DNA of 64,000 nucleotides, taken from the NCBI GenBank assembly GCA_036936605.1, contig JAUPFV010000001.1:318830250-318894249 (forward strand), written 5' to 3'. This DNA is from Limnanthes douglasii subsp. nivea. Lineage: Eukaryota; Streptophyta; Magnoliopsida; Brassicales; Limnanthaceae. Positions 54,942 to 64,000 of this stretch are shown here, in pieces. Position numbers and translations under genes: made by a program. The notes under the pieces were generated by a model, which ran no database searches, was not told where the DNA came from, and was given only the letters and a program-made list of their open reading frames with translations. Position 1 is the stretch's first letter, and each line of letters begins with the position of its first letter.

Positions 54942-55628
54942 TCATCTCATGGTTTGATTATAGGTATAAGATTTATGAAATGCACAAATTTCAACTAACT
55001 CGACGTAGTTACCTCCTCGATTATGGATATTTTTATAATTACTTCCCCGATTCGGTCTACCCTTGCAGTACACTCGAGCTCTTCTTGAATGGTCTCTATG
55101 ATTGAGGTCTGAAAGTTTTGACATGGTGGGCGCCTAACTTTGATTCATTTGTGTGATTGACTAAGGATAATATAATTGTTGGACGGGAGTATAAGGTAGA
55201 TTATATGGTATCACTGTTGTCAATGAAATAAGATTTTGATGAGTATGGGTTGTTTATTTGGCATGAGTCTTAGATACATTATCTCGTCTACCTTAGATAG
55301 CAAGTCCCCGAAGGTTAAAGTCTTCTTCTTTAGTAAGTTATATGATAAAAAGCTGGACAAAGATACATTATATTGTCTACCTAAGATAGCAAGTCCCCGA
55401 AGGTTAAAGTCGTCTTTTTTCATTATACCTAGGATAACAAGCTCGAAAATATACGTTGCTGATATGATGCACATACCACGACTTTGTGGTAATTTTCAAA
55501 AATATTTCGTTTTTGTGAAACATCTATTATAATTTCAAAAACTTTCATTACTTTTTTTATTACAAAGCATGATGTAATTATCACCGTCTTTCATTATCTT
55601 ATTCCCAGTGAACTGCTATTGTTAACAA
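54942..55628 (-). pseudogene. gag: Element E gag fragment
   Basis: Minus-strand pieces in order: QFTGNKIMKDGDNYIMLCNK, KSNESF (55610-55530), matching FIGSKELKGNGDTIIHC...NESL; then KKKTLTFGDLLSKVDEIMYL; then the Arg/Gly/Asn-rich nucleocapsid region with CAFHKSYTYNQTM (55124-54942), a zinc knuckle of the CX2HX4H form whose later ligands are altered. An 89-bp tandem duplication (from about 55273 and 55362) repeats the LTFGDLLSKVDE segment. The 5' end of gag is cut off by the 220-bp repeat that starts at 55631. Confidence 0.65.
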
Positions 55629-55630
55629 AG

Positions 55631-56290
55631 ATAATATTATTTCAAAATCTCAAACTCATCTATGTGGTAAATAACTAAATCAAATCATAAATTTTCCTCT
55701 CAAAACCATAAAAAAAACTGATAGATATCATTTATAAAACTTATTTCTTCGAACTATTAACTCGATTCATTTTACTTAATTATTACAACTAAATAAATAC
55801 ATATAAAATTATATGAATAAAATAAATATTCAATAATTCCAAAATATGGAATAATATTATTTCAGAATCTCAAACTCATGTATGTGGTAAATAACTAAAT
55901 CAAATCGTAAATTTTCCTCTCAAAACCATAGAAAAAACTGATAGATATCATTTATAAAACTTATTTAGTCGAACTATTAACTCGACTCATTTTACTTAAT
56001 TATTACAACTAAATAAATACATATAAAATTATATGAATAAAAGAAATATTTAATAATTCCAAAATATGGAATAATATTATTTCAAAATCTCAAACTCATC
56101 TATGTGGTAAATAACTAAATCAAATCATAAATTTTCCTCACAAAACCATAGAAAAACTGATAGATATCATTTATAAAACTTATTTAATCTAACTATTAAC
56201 TCGACTCATTTTACTTAATTATTACAACTAAATAAATACACATAAAATTATATGAATAAAAGAAATATTCAATAATTCTAAAATATGAAA
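55631..56290. repeat. 220-bp tandem repeat, three copies
   Basis: Units start at 55631, 55851 and 56071, each with ATAATATTATTTCARAATCTC. They differ at only a few positions; the last is slightly shorter and decays at its end. AT-rich, with no coding capacity. It abuts the truncated gag of E. Confidence 0.9.
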
Positions 56291-57557
56291 TAATTTTAAC
56301 GCTAAATGATACGTAAATTTTCAATTGAACTACACATATATTATTTTGTTTAATTAATTATTCTAAACCAATCCAAATAATCAAATAATAAATCTGTTGA
56401 TAAAATTAATAATAAACATTTTACGGTTTAAAGCCAGACCTACAGTCACGATCTTGATTATTAGTCAAATTATGCTGCATAATTTGTCCTTTTCTATACA
56501 TTCCATTTGTTTCCCTTGGATACATGTTTTCGCGTGAAATTTGATTGAAAATATAACGTGGAAAGAGCCTGTGTACAATGATTTAGTCAATAAATATTCA
56601 TGGACCGTATAATTACTCGGTTCTTAATGATGTTTTCGAGTCGCATTAGATATTTTCAATAAGATAGTTTATCGTGTTAAAAAATCCTTCATAATAATCA
56701 TATCCAAATCATTATTATATTTAAAAATAAAATCGTTTAGAACTTTTCTATTGTGTGTTTGACGCAGTACGATTTGGTGGCCAATGCCATGTTATGAATT
56801 GATTTGAACCCTTAAGAGCATTTTAACCAACTGTCTGAATGAAAATAAAAGTTATTTTTTTTTTTAAATGTGCTTTAATAAATAGTGTAAACTTTTAATT
56901 ACATTTTAATACGATTTGTTATTGTTTTTTCCCTATTTAATCCTTTTTCACTATCTACTGAATAAAATAACTATTTTATAATCCATACAAAAAAAAATCT
57001 AAAATATTTAGAATATCAAATATTATTATATATTATAGAAAATATAAAAAAAAATTTGGAATGCTCAAATATAGATTTGAAACTTAAGAGGCCATTAATT
57101 TTAGTAATAATTTGAAAGTTAAAATCTATTAAAAAAATTCGTGTATATTGTTGGTCGCGAAATGATTTTTTATGTTCACTTTTGTATTAAAATCATTATC
57201 ATATCTTAATAATCCAAGTATTGTAGTTCTCTATACCCATTGTCACCAAATAATCCTCATGAATAGTTTTTTATGTTTCAACGAAGTTGTAATTTTAATT
57301 ATTCTTAATTACACGCGAGACGTTAAAATGCAATATTTTTGAAACATACAAGACGATATGAATACAAAATAAATATGAAAAATTGTTTTGGTGTAATTGA
57401 TATACATGGAATAGTTGTAGTGTTTTTTAGCTGACTTTGGACAATACCGTTTCATTTTAAATCTTATTTTAGTTTCTTAACTTTTAACAAAATTTACGAA
57501 TAGTGTTTTTTCCAACCAAGTTTGATTTTTATATATTTAAAAAGTATCACTAATTAT
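56291..57557. other. AT-rich non-coding DNA
   Basis: I see no gene, tandem array or element end here. Very AT-rich with many stops on both strands. It forms the left flank of element G. Confidence 0.6.
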
Positions 57558-57932
57558 TGATAGGGTCGGATTATGTTGGAAGACCCAAACAGTAAAGTGG
57601 GTCGAATTTTGCTTAGAGGGACAGCTCAGACCAGGCAACTAAAATCAATGAATAAGCATTATGCTTAGTGACTAAGCTAGGTGCATAGTACATTCGTTTA
57701 TGGGTCTGTGGGGCTCGTGAGATTGACTCAAACATATAGCCCGACCCGAATGACCCATGGATCCAAAAAGAATATAAATAGTTCAATAAACAACATTAAA
57801 TGGGTTAGACTTTTTTACCTCTCTATTAAATACAAGCAATTCATTTCTTTATCTTGCTCTTACTAAGAAGTTAATACCACTTAAACTTAACATCTTCCAA
57901 AACTACCCTTAAATCTGATTTTATCATCATCA
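57558..57932 (+). repeat. Element G 5' LTR
   Basis: TGATAGGGTCGG to CATCATCA, with a TATAAATAG box at about 57773. The second copy is not in the window, so the limits rest on the TG...CA ends and the primer site at 57935-57954 (TTGGCGACCATTGTGGGAGC). Confidence 0.75.
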
Positions 57933-58020
57933 GATTGGCGACCATTGTGGGAGCGTGAGGTGCCTGGATAGCTATATTCAAAACCATACTTGCAGAGCGT
58001 ACTTCAGAGCTCTTTGAGAC

Positions 58021-59366
58021 ATGGCTATTGACATGCAAGAAGTCCCCCTCTTGATAATGAGGGGATAAAAGATGATAATGAGCATGCTACTATATTTCAT
58101 GTCAATTATAATACAAAATAAAGATAGTTCATGCAAGAAAAGTGTAATCAGCTGAGAGCTGATATTGAAGCTTTAAGGGCCCAAATGCAGACTGAAAAAG
58201 AATTAAAAGAAAAGTTCACTACGGGAAGTATTGTTACAGAGGATCCTGGTAAAAAACACAAACAAGATGAAAGTGATCAGTCCTCGAAGGCTCACACATG
58301 TTCGAAAAAGAAACATCAGGGTAAGCAGTTGATGAACACATTGGATTATGTTGGAAAATCACCCACATAATCTTACTCAGATAGATCTTCTTCATCATTA
58401 AATAGTGACCATGGCCGTTAAAAGAAGAAAGAGAGATAACTAAAATATATTCTAAGAAAATGATAGAAAAAGAAAAGGTGAAAATAAGAAATATCAAGGG
58501 AAAGTAAAAGGATCGACATATTACGGTATTGATCATTTGTTAAGCGACCAGTTTGCTACGCAGTCTGAACCATGTATTTTTGCCACTCATGATGAGGATC
58601 ATATGTTTAGCCGAAATCATAACTGGAGTCATTCAACTTTTCCCTCAAAGATTCTAACTATAAATATGATGGAAGCAAAGATCATGGTAATCACCTTAAA
58701 CCGTTCAAAATTTTAAGATGAATTTTGATGATGATGATGATAAACTATTATGTCGGGTCTTCTCACAGACTTTCAAAGGGAGTGCATTAAAATGGTATAA
58801 TAGTTTACCACAAAGATCTATTAAAAACTTTGATATGTTCTGGATGGCCTTCCGGAGGCAGTTTGTGAGAAGTAAAGATCTTAAAGGGAACGATGATACT
58901 ATTATTCATTTCATAAAAGAACCAAATGAGTATTTTAAGGACTACATCAACCGCTTCGTGAATAAAAAAATGAATTGACTGATTGTTTTGAGCAAGTAGC
59001 TATCATTTCTTTAGGGAAATGTTTAATGTCGGGTGAGTTTCCTAATTCAGTAACGCAGAAAAAACGATGATCTCAGAAGGATTATTGAATCAGGTCGAAA
59101 ATCAAATTAGAAATAAAAAATCTAGAGTATCACGCCAAAAAAGGTCTCTTTCTACAATTTCTATCCCACAAGCCAGCACTCAGTCCCAAACTGCAGTCAA
59201 TTACCGACCTAAGGATTCTAGACAAGGTTCACATCAGCCTAGACAAAGCCAGTCAAATCAAGGTCAACAGTCTAGACCAAAGAGGAGTCAATGAGTCCGA
59301 CCTGAATAGTTTTCTGAATCAGGTGAAAATATACCTACCATTTATGATAGAACCAAGAACACTATC
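58021..59366 (+). pseudogene. gag: Element G gag (frameshifted, 3' end deleted)
   Basis: ATG at 58021 (MAIDMQEVPLL) is soon out of frame. The frame at 58131 (QLRADIEALRAQMQTEKELK) matches the N-terminal helix of A. Capsid pieces: HLLSDQFATQSEPCIFATHD (58530) and MNFDDDDDKLLCRVFSQTFK, ALKWYNSLPQRSIKNFDMFW (58718-58978). A Gln/Ser/Arg-rich linker follows at 59067-59294. The sequence then jumps from the DRTKN segment straight to PFIVFDEDDLRE at 59378. About 500 bp, including the zinc knuckle, are missing compared with C. Confidence 0.85.
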
Positions 59367-59888
59367 GGGCCCTTGCTCCTTTCATTGTATTTGATGAAGA
59401 TGACCTAAGAGAAATTGCAGTCCCACATGAAGTTTTTGTGGTAATAGAAGCATCAATTAAAGGCAATAAAATACGAAGAATATTGATTGATACCGGTAGT
59501 TCGTAAATATTTTGTTTTTATCAGCCTATAAGAAAATGAAGAATCTTTCAGTCATCCAATGATCAAATAGAACCATTGTGGGGTTTACTGACAACTCGAA
59601 TGATATAATTGGGGAATTTAAATGAGGGGTCTTGTTAGAAAAATGACCATTCAAGAAGTTGGTGAGGGTTTTGTTGTTAGTGGTTGATTGTCCGGCGTCT
59701 TACAATGTTATGTTTGGTAGGTCTTGGCTATCTATGATGCATGCAGTAGCATCTAATATTCACCAATGTTTGAAATATGTCGTGGGAGGTCAGGTAGGTA
59801 TTGTCTGAAGCAGCCAAAGAGTGGAAAGGGAATGTTATGTTCCTGTTCTTGCCTCAAAATCATTGGAAGCGGTAAAAGTTGGAAAAAA
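59367..59888 (+). pseudogene. Element G protease (decayed, active site kept)
   Basis: PFIVFDEDDLREIAVPHE, then RRILIDTGSS (active site Asp-Thr-Gly kept, about 59485), a stop, then a readable flap and YNVMFGRSWLSMMHAVASNI, with LKYVVGGQVGIV after it. At least four stops. It ends at the conserved TAG at 59889. Confidence 0.82.
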
Positions 59889-59891
59889 TAG
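59889..59891 (+). promoter_or_regulatory. Conserved in-frame TAG at the protease-RT junction (G)
   Basis: Context AAA TAG AAA TTA, aligned with the TAGs of A-D by the following VESSA... segment (A: LEPSA). The first A of the downstream AAA is probably a change from CAA. Confidence 0.55.
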
Positions 59892-61305
59892 AAATTAGTG
59901 GAGTCTTCTGCCATATCAAATAAGATAGATGATACAAGGGATGCTCCTAGTATTGTGATCCTAGTTGAAGAAGTTGAAATTCATTACTTGGCAAAAGGGA
60001 AAAGCATCACGGTTGGATCTAAATTACCATTAGAATTGAAAGAAAAGTTATTATCCTTTTTAGCTAGTGACCTACATGTGTTTGCATGGTGCAACGAGGA
60101 TGTAACCAGAATACCTAGAAAGTGTAATTTGCCAAAAATTACATGTTAAAGCTGATGTTGGACCGATGGTGCAAAAAATGAGTGTTTTTTCTAGGGAAAA
60201 ATCGGAAGTCATAGTCCAAGAAATAGATCGGTTAACTAAGGTGGGGCATATCAAATAGTCCTAATATCCTATTTGGATTGCTAATCCGATCTTTGTCAAG
60301 AATAAAAATAGGAAATAAATTGTGTGCATTGATTTCACAGATCTTAACAGAGCTTGCCCCAATGATCCATTTCCAGTGCCCGGATAGATCAGCTAGTAGA
60401 TTTTACATCGGGAAACAAATTATTATTCTTCATGGATGATTTTTCCGGGTATAATCAGATACGAGTGGTTACGAGCATTCAAGATCGTACTACTTTTATT
60501 ACAGAAAGGGCTTCATTGCTATAAAGCAATGTCTTTAGGGTTGAAGAATGTTGGGGCCACTTATCAGTGATTGGTTAATAAAGCATTTACTAACCAGATT
60601 AGAAGAAAAATATAAGTTTATATCGATAATATGATGGTTAAAATCCCTAAGAGGAGGATCACATCTCTGACCTCCAAGAAATATTTTCTAATTTGGAAGT
60701 TATCAACTTGAAATTAAATCCCGAGAAATGTACATTTGGTGTCTGATCTGGAATATTTTTAGTTACATTATAAGTGAGAAAGAAACTCAAGCTGATCCAG
60801 ACCAATTGAATGCTTTGTTGGCTACCGATCCACCTCACAAAACTAAAGAGGTTTAGATTGGCAGCGTTAAACAGGTGTATTTCAAGGTCATCAGACAATT
60901 GTGCTCAATTTTTCCACGTTTTAAGAAATGTCAAAGACTTCAATTGGTTCCCAAATTGTGATCAAGCTTTCTTTAAAATCAAGCGACATTTATCTTCATC
61001 TAAAACATTATTTAAACCTGTAGATGGGAAAAGACTTTACATGTATCTAGCAGTATGGAATATGATGTGAGTGTAGTGTTGATGCGAGAAGTTGATAATT
61101 ATCCTCACCTTGTTTATTATATAAGAAAAATCTTGTTAGAAACTGATAAAATATATTTAAAATTGGAAAAATTAGCCTTGGCATTGGTAATAGCAGCCAT
61201 AAAAATAAGGCCATATTTTCAAGCACCTTCTATTACGGTTCGAACTTCTTTTCCCTTGAAAATTTGTTACAGAAAGCAGATATATCGGGATAGATGACCA
61301 AATGG
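59892..61305 (+). pseudogene. Element G reverse transcriptase and RNase H
   Basis: The linker VEEVEIHYLAKGKSITVGSK is open. RT pieces: MSVFSREKSEVIVQEIDRLT, CIDFTDLNRACPNDPFPVP, FMDDFSGYNQIRV; the YIDD box reads YIDNMMVK near 60620 (one Asp lost). DLQEIFSNLEVINLKLNPEK and the start of RNase H (RLAALNRCISRSSDNCAQFF) follow. RNase H continues to 61297: LMREVDNYPHLVYYIRKILL, YLKLEKLALALVIAAIKIRP, YFQAPSITVRTSF. Many stops and frame changes. Confidence 0.83.
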
Positions 61306-61800
61306 TTAGTTGAGATTTAGGATTATGATATTGACTTTGCACCCCGAACTGCAATCAAAGCTCATGTTATGGCCAATTTTTTAGTTGAGTTTCTTTCCAA
61401 AAAGTCTCATGAAGAAGCTCAAATTATCAAGCCTAATAAGGAATGGGTAATCCGAACTAATGGTAGATCCAATACAATGGGATGTGGGGCTGGTATTAAC
61501 CTAATTTCCCCTTTTGGGAATTCAATATACCAAGCAATACATTTTGGTTTCAGAGGATCTAACAATGAGTCAGAATATGAAGCAACAATAGCAGGATCGA
61601 GATTGGCTCAGATATGTGGTGCCAAAAGATTATGATTGGTAAGCGATTCACAGTTAGTAATTCATCAAGCATATGGGAAATCTGAAACTAGGAAAGAGCA
61701 CTTGATAAATTATCTAAAGGTATTAAAATATTGGAAAATTCAATGGTTGATTCTCTAGCCACTATAGCTTATTATGAAGCCTATCATTGGATACTTGTAC
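61306..61800 (+). pseudogene. Element G archaeal-type RNase H
   Basis: MANFLVEFLSKKSHEEAQII, then WVIRTNGRSNTMGCGAGINL (Asp-to-Asn at the first catalytic position, Gly-to-Arg next to it), GSNNESEYEATIAGSRLAQI, then after a stop LVSDSQLVIHQAYGKSETRK. Probably inactive. Confidence 0.82.
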
Positions 61801-61859
61801 AAGAGTGTCCTTCCATAGTTATGAAATAAAAAATAAAAGGTAATTTGGGAGATAATTTA

Positions 61860-63119
61860 CATGTATTTATCACCATGGTTTTTCTTAATATTGTAGAAGT
61901 GGCATCCAAGAGTTTATCACTAGTGGGGTTTTACCTCAAGACAAAGCTTCTGCCAAAAGGCTAAAATACAAAACACATGGATTTGTAGTTTTAATGGGGG
62001 TTCTTTATAAAAAAAATCCTTCAACAGCCATTTGTTGCGTTGCTTAAGATCCAGAGAATCTCAAAATGTCCTATCAGAACTACATGATGGGAAAAGACCG
62101 ACACATTTTGGCTATAAAGCTTTAACTAAAAAAGTCTTGTTGGCATGGTATTATTGGCTTTCTATTATGGCAGGTCTAGAGACTTAGTAAAGAGTTGTGA
62201 CCTTTGTCAAAGGTATGGAAATTCAATCCATGTACCAGCAATCCCCATGGAGTCTGTATCCAAAGTAGTGCCATTTGAAAGATGGGGGCTTGATCTAGTC
62301 GGACCTATTCTAATGGCTTTTGGGGGTTGTTGCACTATAGTTTTAGCAATAGACTACTTTTTCAAGTGGGTAGAAGTTGCACCCTTATCCATGAAAACAT
62401 CTAAACTAGTGTTAAAGTTTATTATTTCCAACATATGTTGTAGGTTTGGCATTTCCAGGCGTATTACTACAGATAATGGTCCTCAATTTGACAACAAATA
62501 CATGGAAGTATTTTGTGCATCAAGAGGGATTCAACATTGTTTCTCTTCTCCTCTTCATCCTCAAGCCAATGAAAAAGTTGAGGTAACAAATTGAATAATT
62601 TTAATGGGTTTAAAAAAGAATTTAGAGGGAGCAACTGGGAATAGCCAAGTTATTTAAAATAAGTACTACGGGCATAGCGAACCACTCCCCACACAGCCAA
62701 GCAAATTTGCTTTAGTTTATGAGATGTATATTTATTACACCTATAGAAGTCATTATTCCTTGTTTCAAAGTTAAAATTATTCCAAAGAAAATAATTAGAT
62801 GATAATAAGGGCTCAATTGAATTTGATTGAAGAAAAGAGATTAAAAGCTCATGTATTAAATGTGCATTATCAAAGCTTAATGGGAATGAGGTTTGCATCT
62901 AAAGTAAGAAGAAGAAATTTTCAAGTGGGAGATAAAGTTCTAAGAAAAGTTTTTTTACATACCAAGGAAAAGAAGTTCAGAAAGCTGGCTGCAAACCGAG
63001 AAGGACCATACATCGTATATGAGAAGCTCAGACAAGGAACATACAAAATTTTAGACAAAGAAGACAACATTTTGAAGCACCCTTGGAATGTTGAACACCT
63101 AAGGTTATACTTAGAATAA
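61860..63119 (+). pseudogene. Element G integrase (decayed)
   Basis: Zinc finger: LHDGKRPTHFGYKALTKKVL and SCDLCQRYGN, all four ligands present but in different frames. Core open at 62145-62594 with D,D,E kept: WGLDLVGPIL, TTDNGPQFDN, EKVEVTN. A stop follows at 62592. The tail is open at 62799-63119: LNLIEEKRLKAHVLNVHYQS, RRRNFQVGDKVLRKVFLHTK, GPYIVYEKLRQGTYKILDKE, HPWNVEHLRLYLE. Confidence 0.87.
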
Positions 63120-63178
63120 ACTTATCTTGCAAATATTTACTATATTCTAGCTCAATGTATATATTATGGGGAATAATC

Positions 63179-63220
63179 TTTCCTACCATTGTGGCGTGGG
63201 GAGGTTTTAATGAGGTGTCC
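63179..63220 (+). promoter_or_regulatory. Conserved post-pol hairpin motif (G)
   Basis: CCTACCATTGTGGCGTGGGGAGG with TTTTAATGAGGTGTCC, as in A, C and D. Arms CCTxCC/GGxAGG pair. Confidence 0.5.
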
Positions 63221-63273
63221 AAATCGTAATTAATCTATTACATTTTATCTTTAAAAGTATCTTTACTATTCCT

Positions 63274-63620
63274 GATAGGATTAAAGTTTTGTTGTCTTTG
63301 AATGGATTACTTTCGAGTGGCTTGGGATTAAAGTTTTGTTGCGTTCGAATGGATTACATTTGAATGGTCTGATGGGATTAAAATTTTGTTGCCTTCGAAT
63401 GGCCCGATGGGATTAAAGTTTTGTTACCTTTGAATGAATTACCTTCGAATGGCCTGATGGGATTAAAGTTTTGTTGTCTTCGAATGGATTACCTTCGAAT
63501 GTCCTGATGGGATTAAAGTTGTGTTTCTTTCGAATGGATTACCTTTGAATGAACTGATGAGATTAAAGTTTTGTTGCATTTGAATGGATTGCCTTCGAAT
63601 GGCTTGGTCGGATTTAATTT
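63274..63620 (+). repeat. 50-bp tandem repeat, seven copies plus a partial, in the convergent spacer of G
   Basis: Units begin near 63274, 63323, 63371, 63406, 63456, 63506, 63556 and 63606. The core is GATGGGATTAAAGTTTTGTT followed by two CTTCGAATGG words. One unit is 35 bp: it has lost one TTCGAATGG half. Regular 50-bp spacing in the last five copies suggests recent unequal exchange. Confidence 0.9.
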
Positions 63621-63901
63621 GCTGTTTTGATTCAAGTGTTCTAGATGTTTAATCATATTTGTATAAAAATACTTAGTTGGGATCAGATTTTAATAAAAGC
63701 GAGAATATACATTGAAACATAAAGATGACATAAAATACCTTTAAATTATAACAAAAACCTGATCTACACAACAAAATACCTTGTATACAACAAATACTTA
63801 AACAAACAAAGTTACAAGTAATCCGAGCCAAATAGGACAAAATGCCTTGCACATATCAAGGACTTTAGTTCAAAACACATATACATAAAATTGTTAACCT
63901 T
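63621..63901. other. Convergent spacer of G
   Basis: AT-rich. One copy of the spacer motif (about 63842-63871, TGCACATATCAAGGACTTTAG), degenerate in the palindrome. No gene. Confidence 0.5.
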
Positions 63902-64000
63902 AAAGCTCGTTCCCTTCGGTTTTATTCTCTTCTACTTTTTTCCTTTGTGTTCTTCCTCCTTCTATGGATTCTCACCATCCAAATCTTCTTCGGCTTCATT
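63902..64000 (-). pseudogene. Element G antisense gene, C-terminal end (cut by window)
   Basis: Minus-strand reading: NEAEEDLDGENP, a stop, KEEEHKGKK, then TEGNEL and a TAA. This matches the acidic tail and the EGNEP end of A's antisense gene. The rest is outside the window. Confidence 0.6.

Larger units (their letters stand above)
15723..55628 (-). mobile_element. Element E: old minus-strand Tat-lineage element, split by B and F
   Basis: Minus-strand pieces fall in the right order: gag (55628-54942), protease (51180-50860), RT (20430-19900), RNase H and archaeal RNase H (19406-18740), integrase (18740-17631), then the antisense gene on the plus strand (15.7-16.6 kb). Element B interrupts it between protease and RT, and relic F between gag and protease. 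The RT N-terminal segment ends exactly at B's left LTR and protease resumes right of B's 3' LTR. No LTR of E was recognised. Coordinates are outer limits and include the inserted elements. Confidence 0.75.
57558..64000 (+). mobile_element. Element G: decayed Tat-lineage retrotransposon, cut by the window edge
   Basis: 5' LTR of about 375 bp (57558-57932), primer site, gag, protease, RT, RNase H, archaeal-type RNase H, integrase, post-pol motif, tandem repeats and the end of an antisense gene. The 3' LTR is outside the window. It is closest to A by sequence. Stops and frameshifts are frequent, and a deletion near 59368 removes the end of gag. Confidence 0.88.

Noticed and set aside
54896..55105. 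Plus-strand ORF of 69 codons next to F
   Set aside because: The minus strand here reads the nucleocapsid of E's gag (CAFHKSYTYN), so the plus frame is a shadow.
63274..63620. Regularly spaced repeats as a CRISPR array
   Set aside because: The units are contiguous tandem copies without unique spacers, inside a plant retrotransposon.

Overview
The window reads as heterochromatic, gene-poor DNA of a flowering plant, probably a eudicot. I found no host gene, tRNA or rRNA. It is almost entirely layered transposable elements in AT-rich sequence. The dominant elements are Ty3/gypsy LTR retrotransposons of the plant Tat lineage (the group containing Tat, Grande, Retand and Ogre). The signs are gag-PR-RT-RH-INT order, a second archaeal-type RNase H after the first, a CX2HX4HX4C zinc knuckle in Gag, primer sites beginning TTGGCGAC, and an extra gene lying antisense between pol and the 3' LTR.

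Layout: 1-2162 is AT-rich DNA ending in a 22-bp repeat array. Element A (2168-10093, +, TSD AGTTT) is a complete but heavily mutated copy inserted at the edge of that array. From 10.1 to 13.3 kb lie minus-strand fragments of a Mutator-like transposase, with a 636-bp hAT-like non-autonomous element (12236-12871) inside it. From about 15.7 to 55.6 kb runs one nested cluster. An old minus-strand element E (pieces at 15.7-20.4, 50.6-51.2 and 54.9-55.6 kb) is split by element B (20436-50610, +) and by relic F (about 52.6-54.86 kb, +). B's antisense gene is split by element C (28454-48982, +, TSD AGCAC). C's antisense gene is split by element D (36427-46786, -, TSD CTGGT). LTR divergence counted by eye (A about 15%, B about 6%, C and D about 4%) agrees with this order. 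Three copies of a 220-bp tandem repeat abut the end of E (55631-56290). Element G (57558 to the window end, +) is a further Tat copy cut by the edge.

How the parts work: the sense transcript from the LTR promoter would encode Gag-PR-RT-RH-aRH-INT. The antisense gene, with its own TATA-type promoter and (in C and D) an intron, would be transcribed towards pol. The two units converge on a short spacer that carries conserved hairpins and, in several copies, tandem repeats. No copy is intact. C keeps an intact integrase frame and D an intact RT frame and intact second exon of the antisense gene.

The most interesting signals are: (1) an in-frame TAG at the same place between protease and RT in all five copies, followed in B, C and D by CAR-TT, close to the tobamovirus-type leaky stop context; (2) the spliced antisense gene with its own promoter; (3) conserved hairpins in the convergent spacer.
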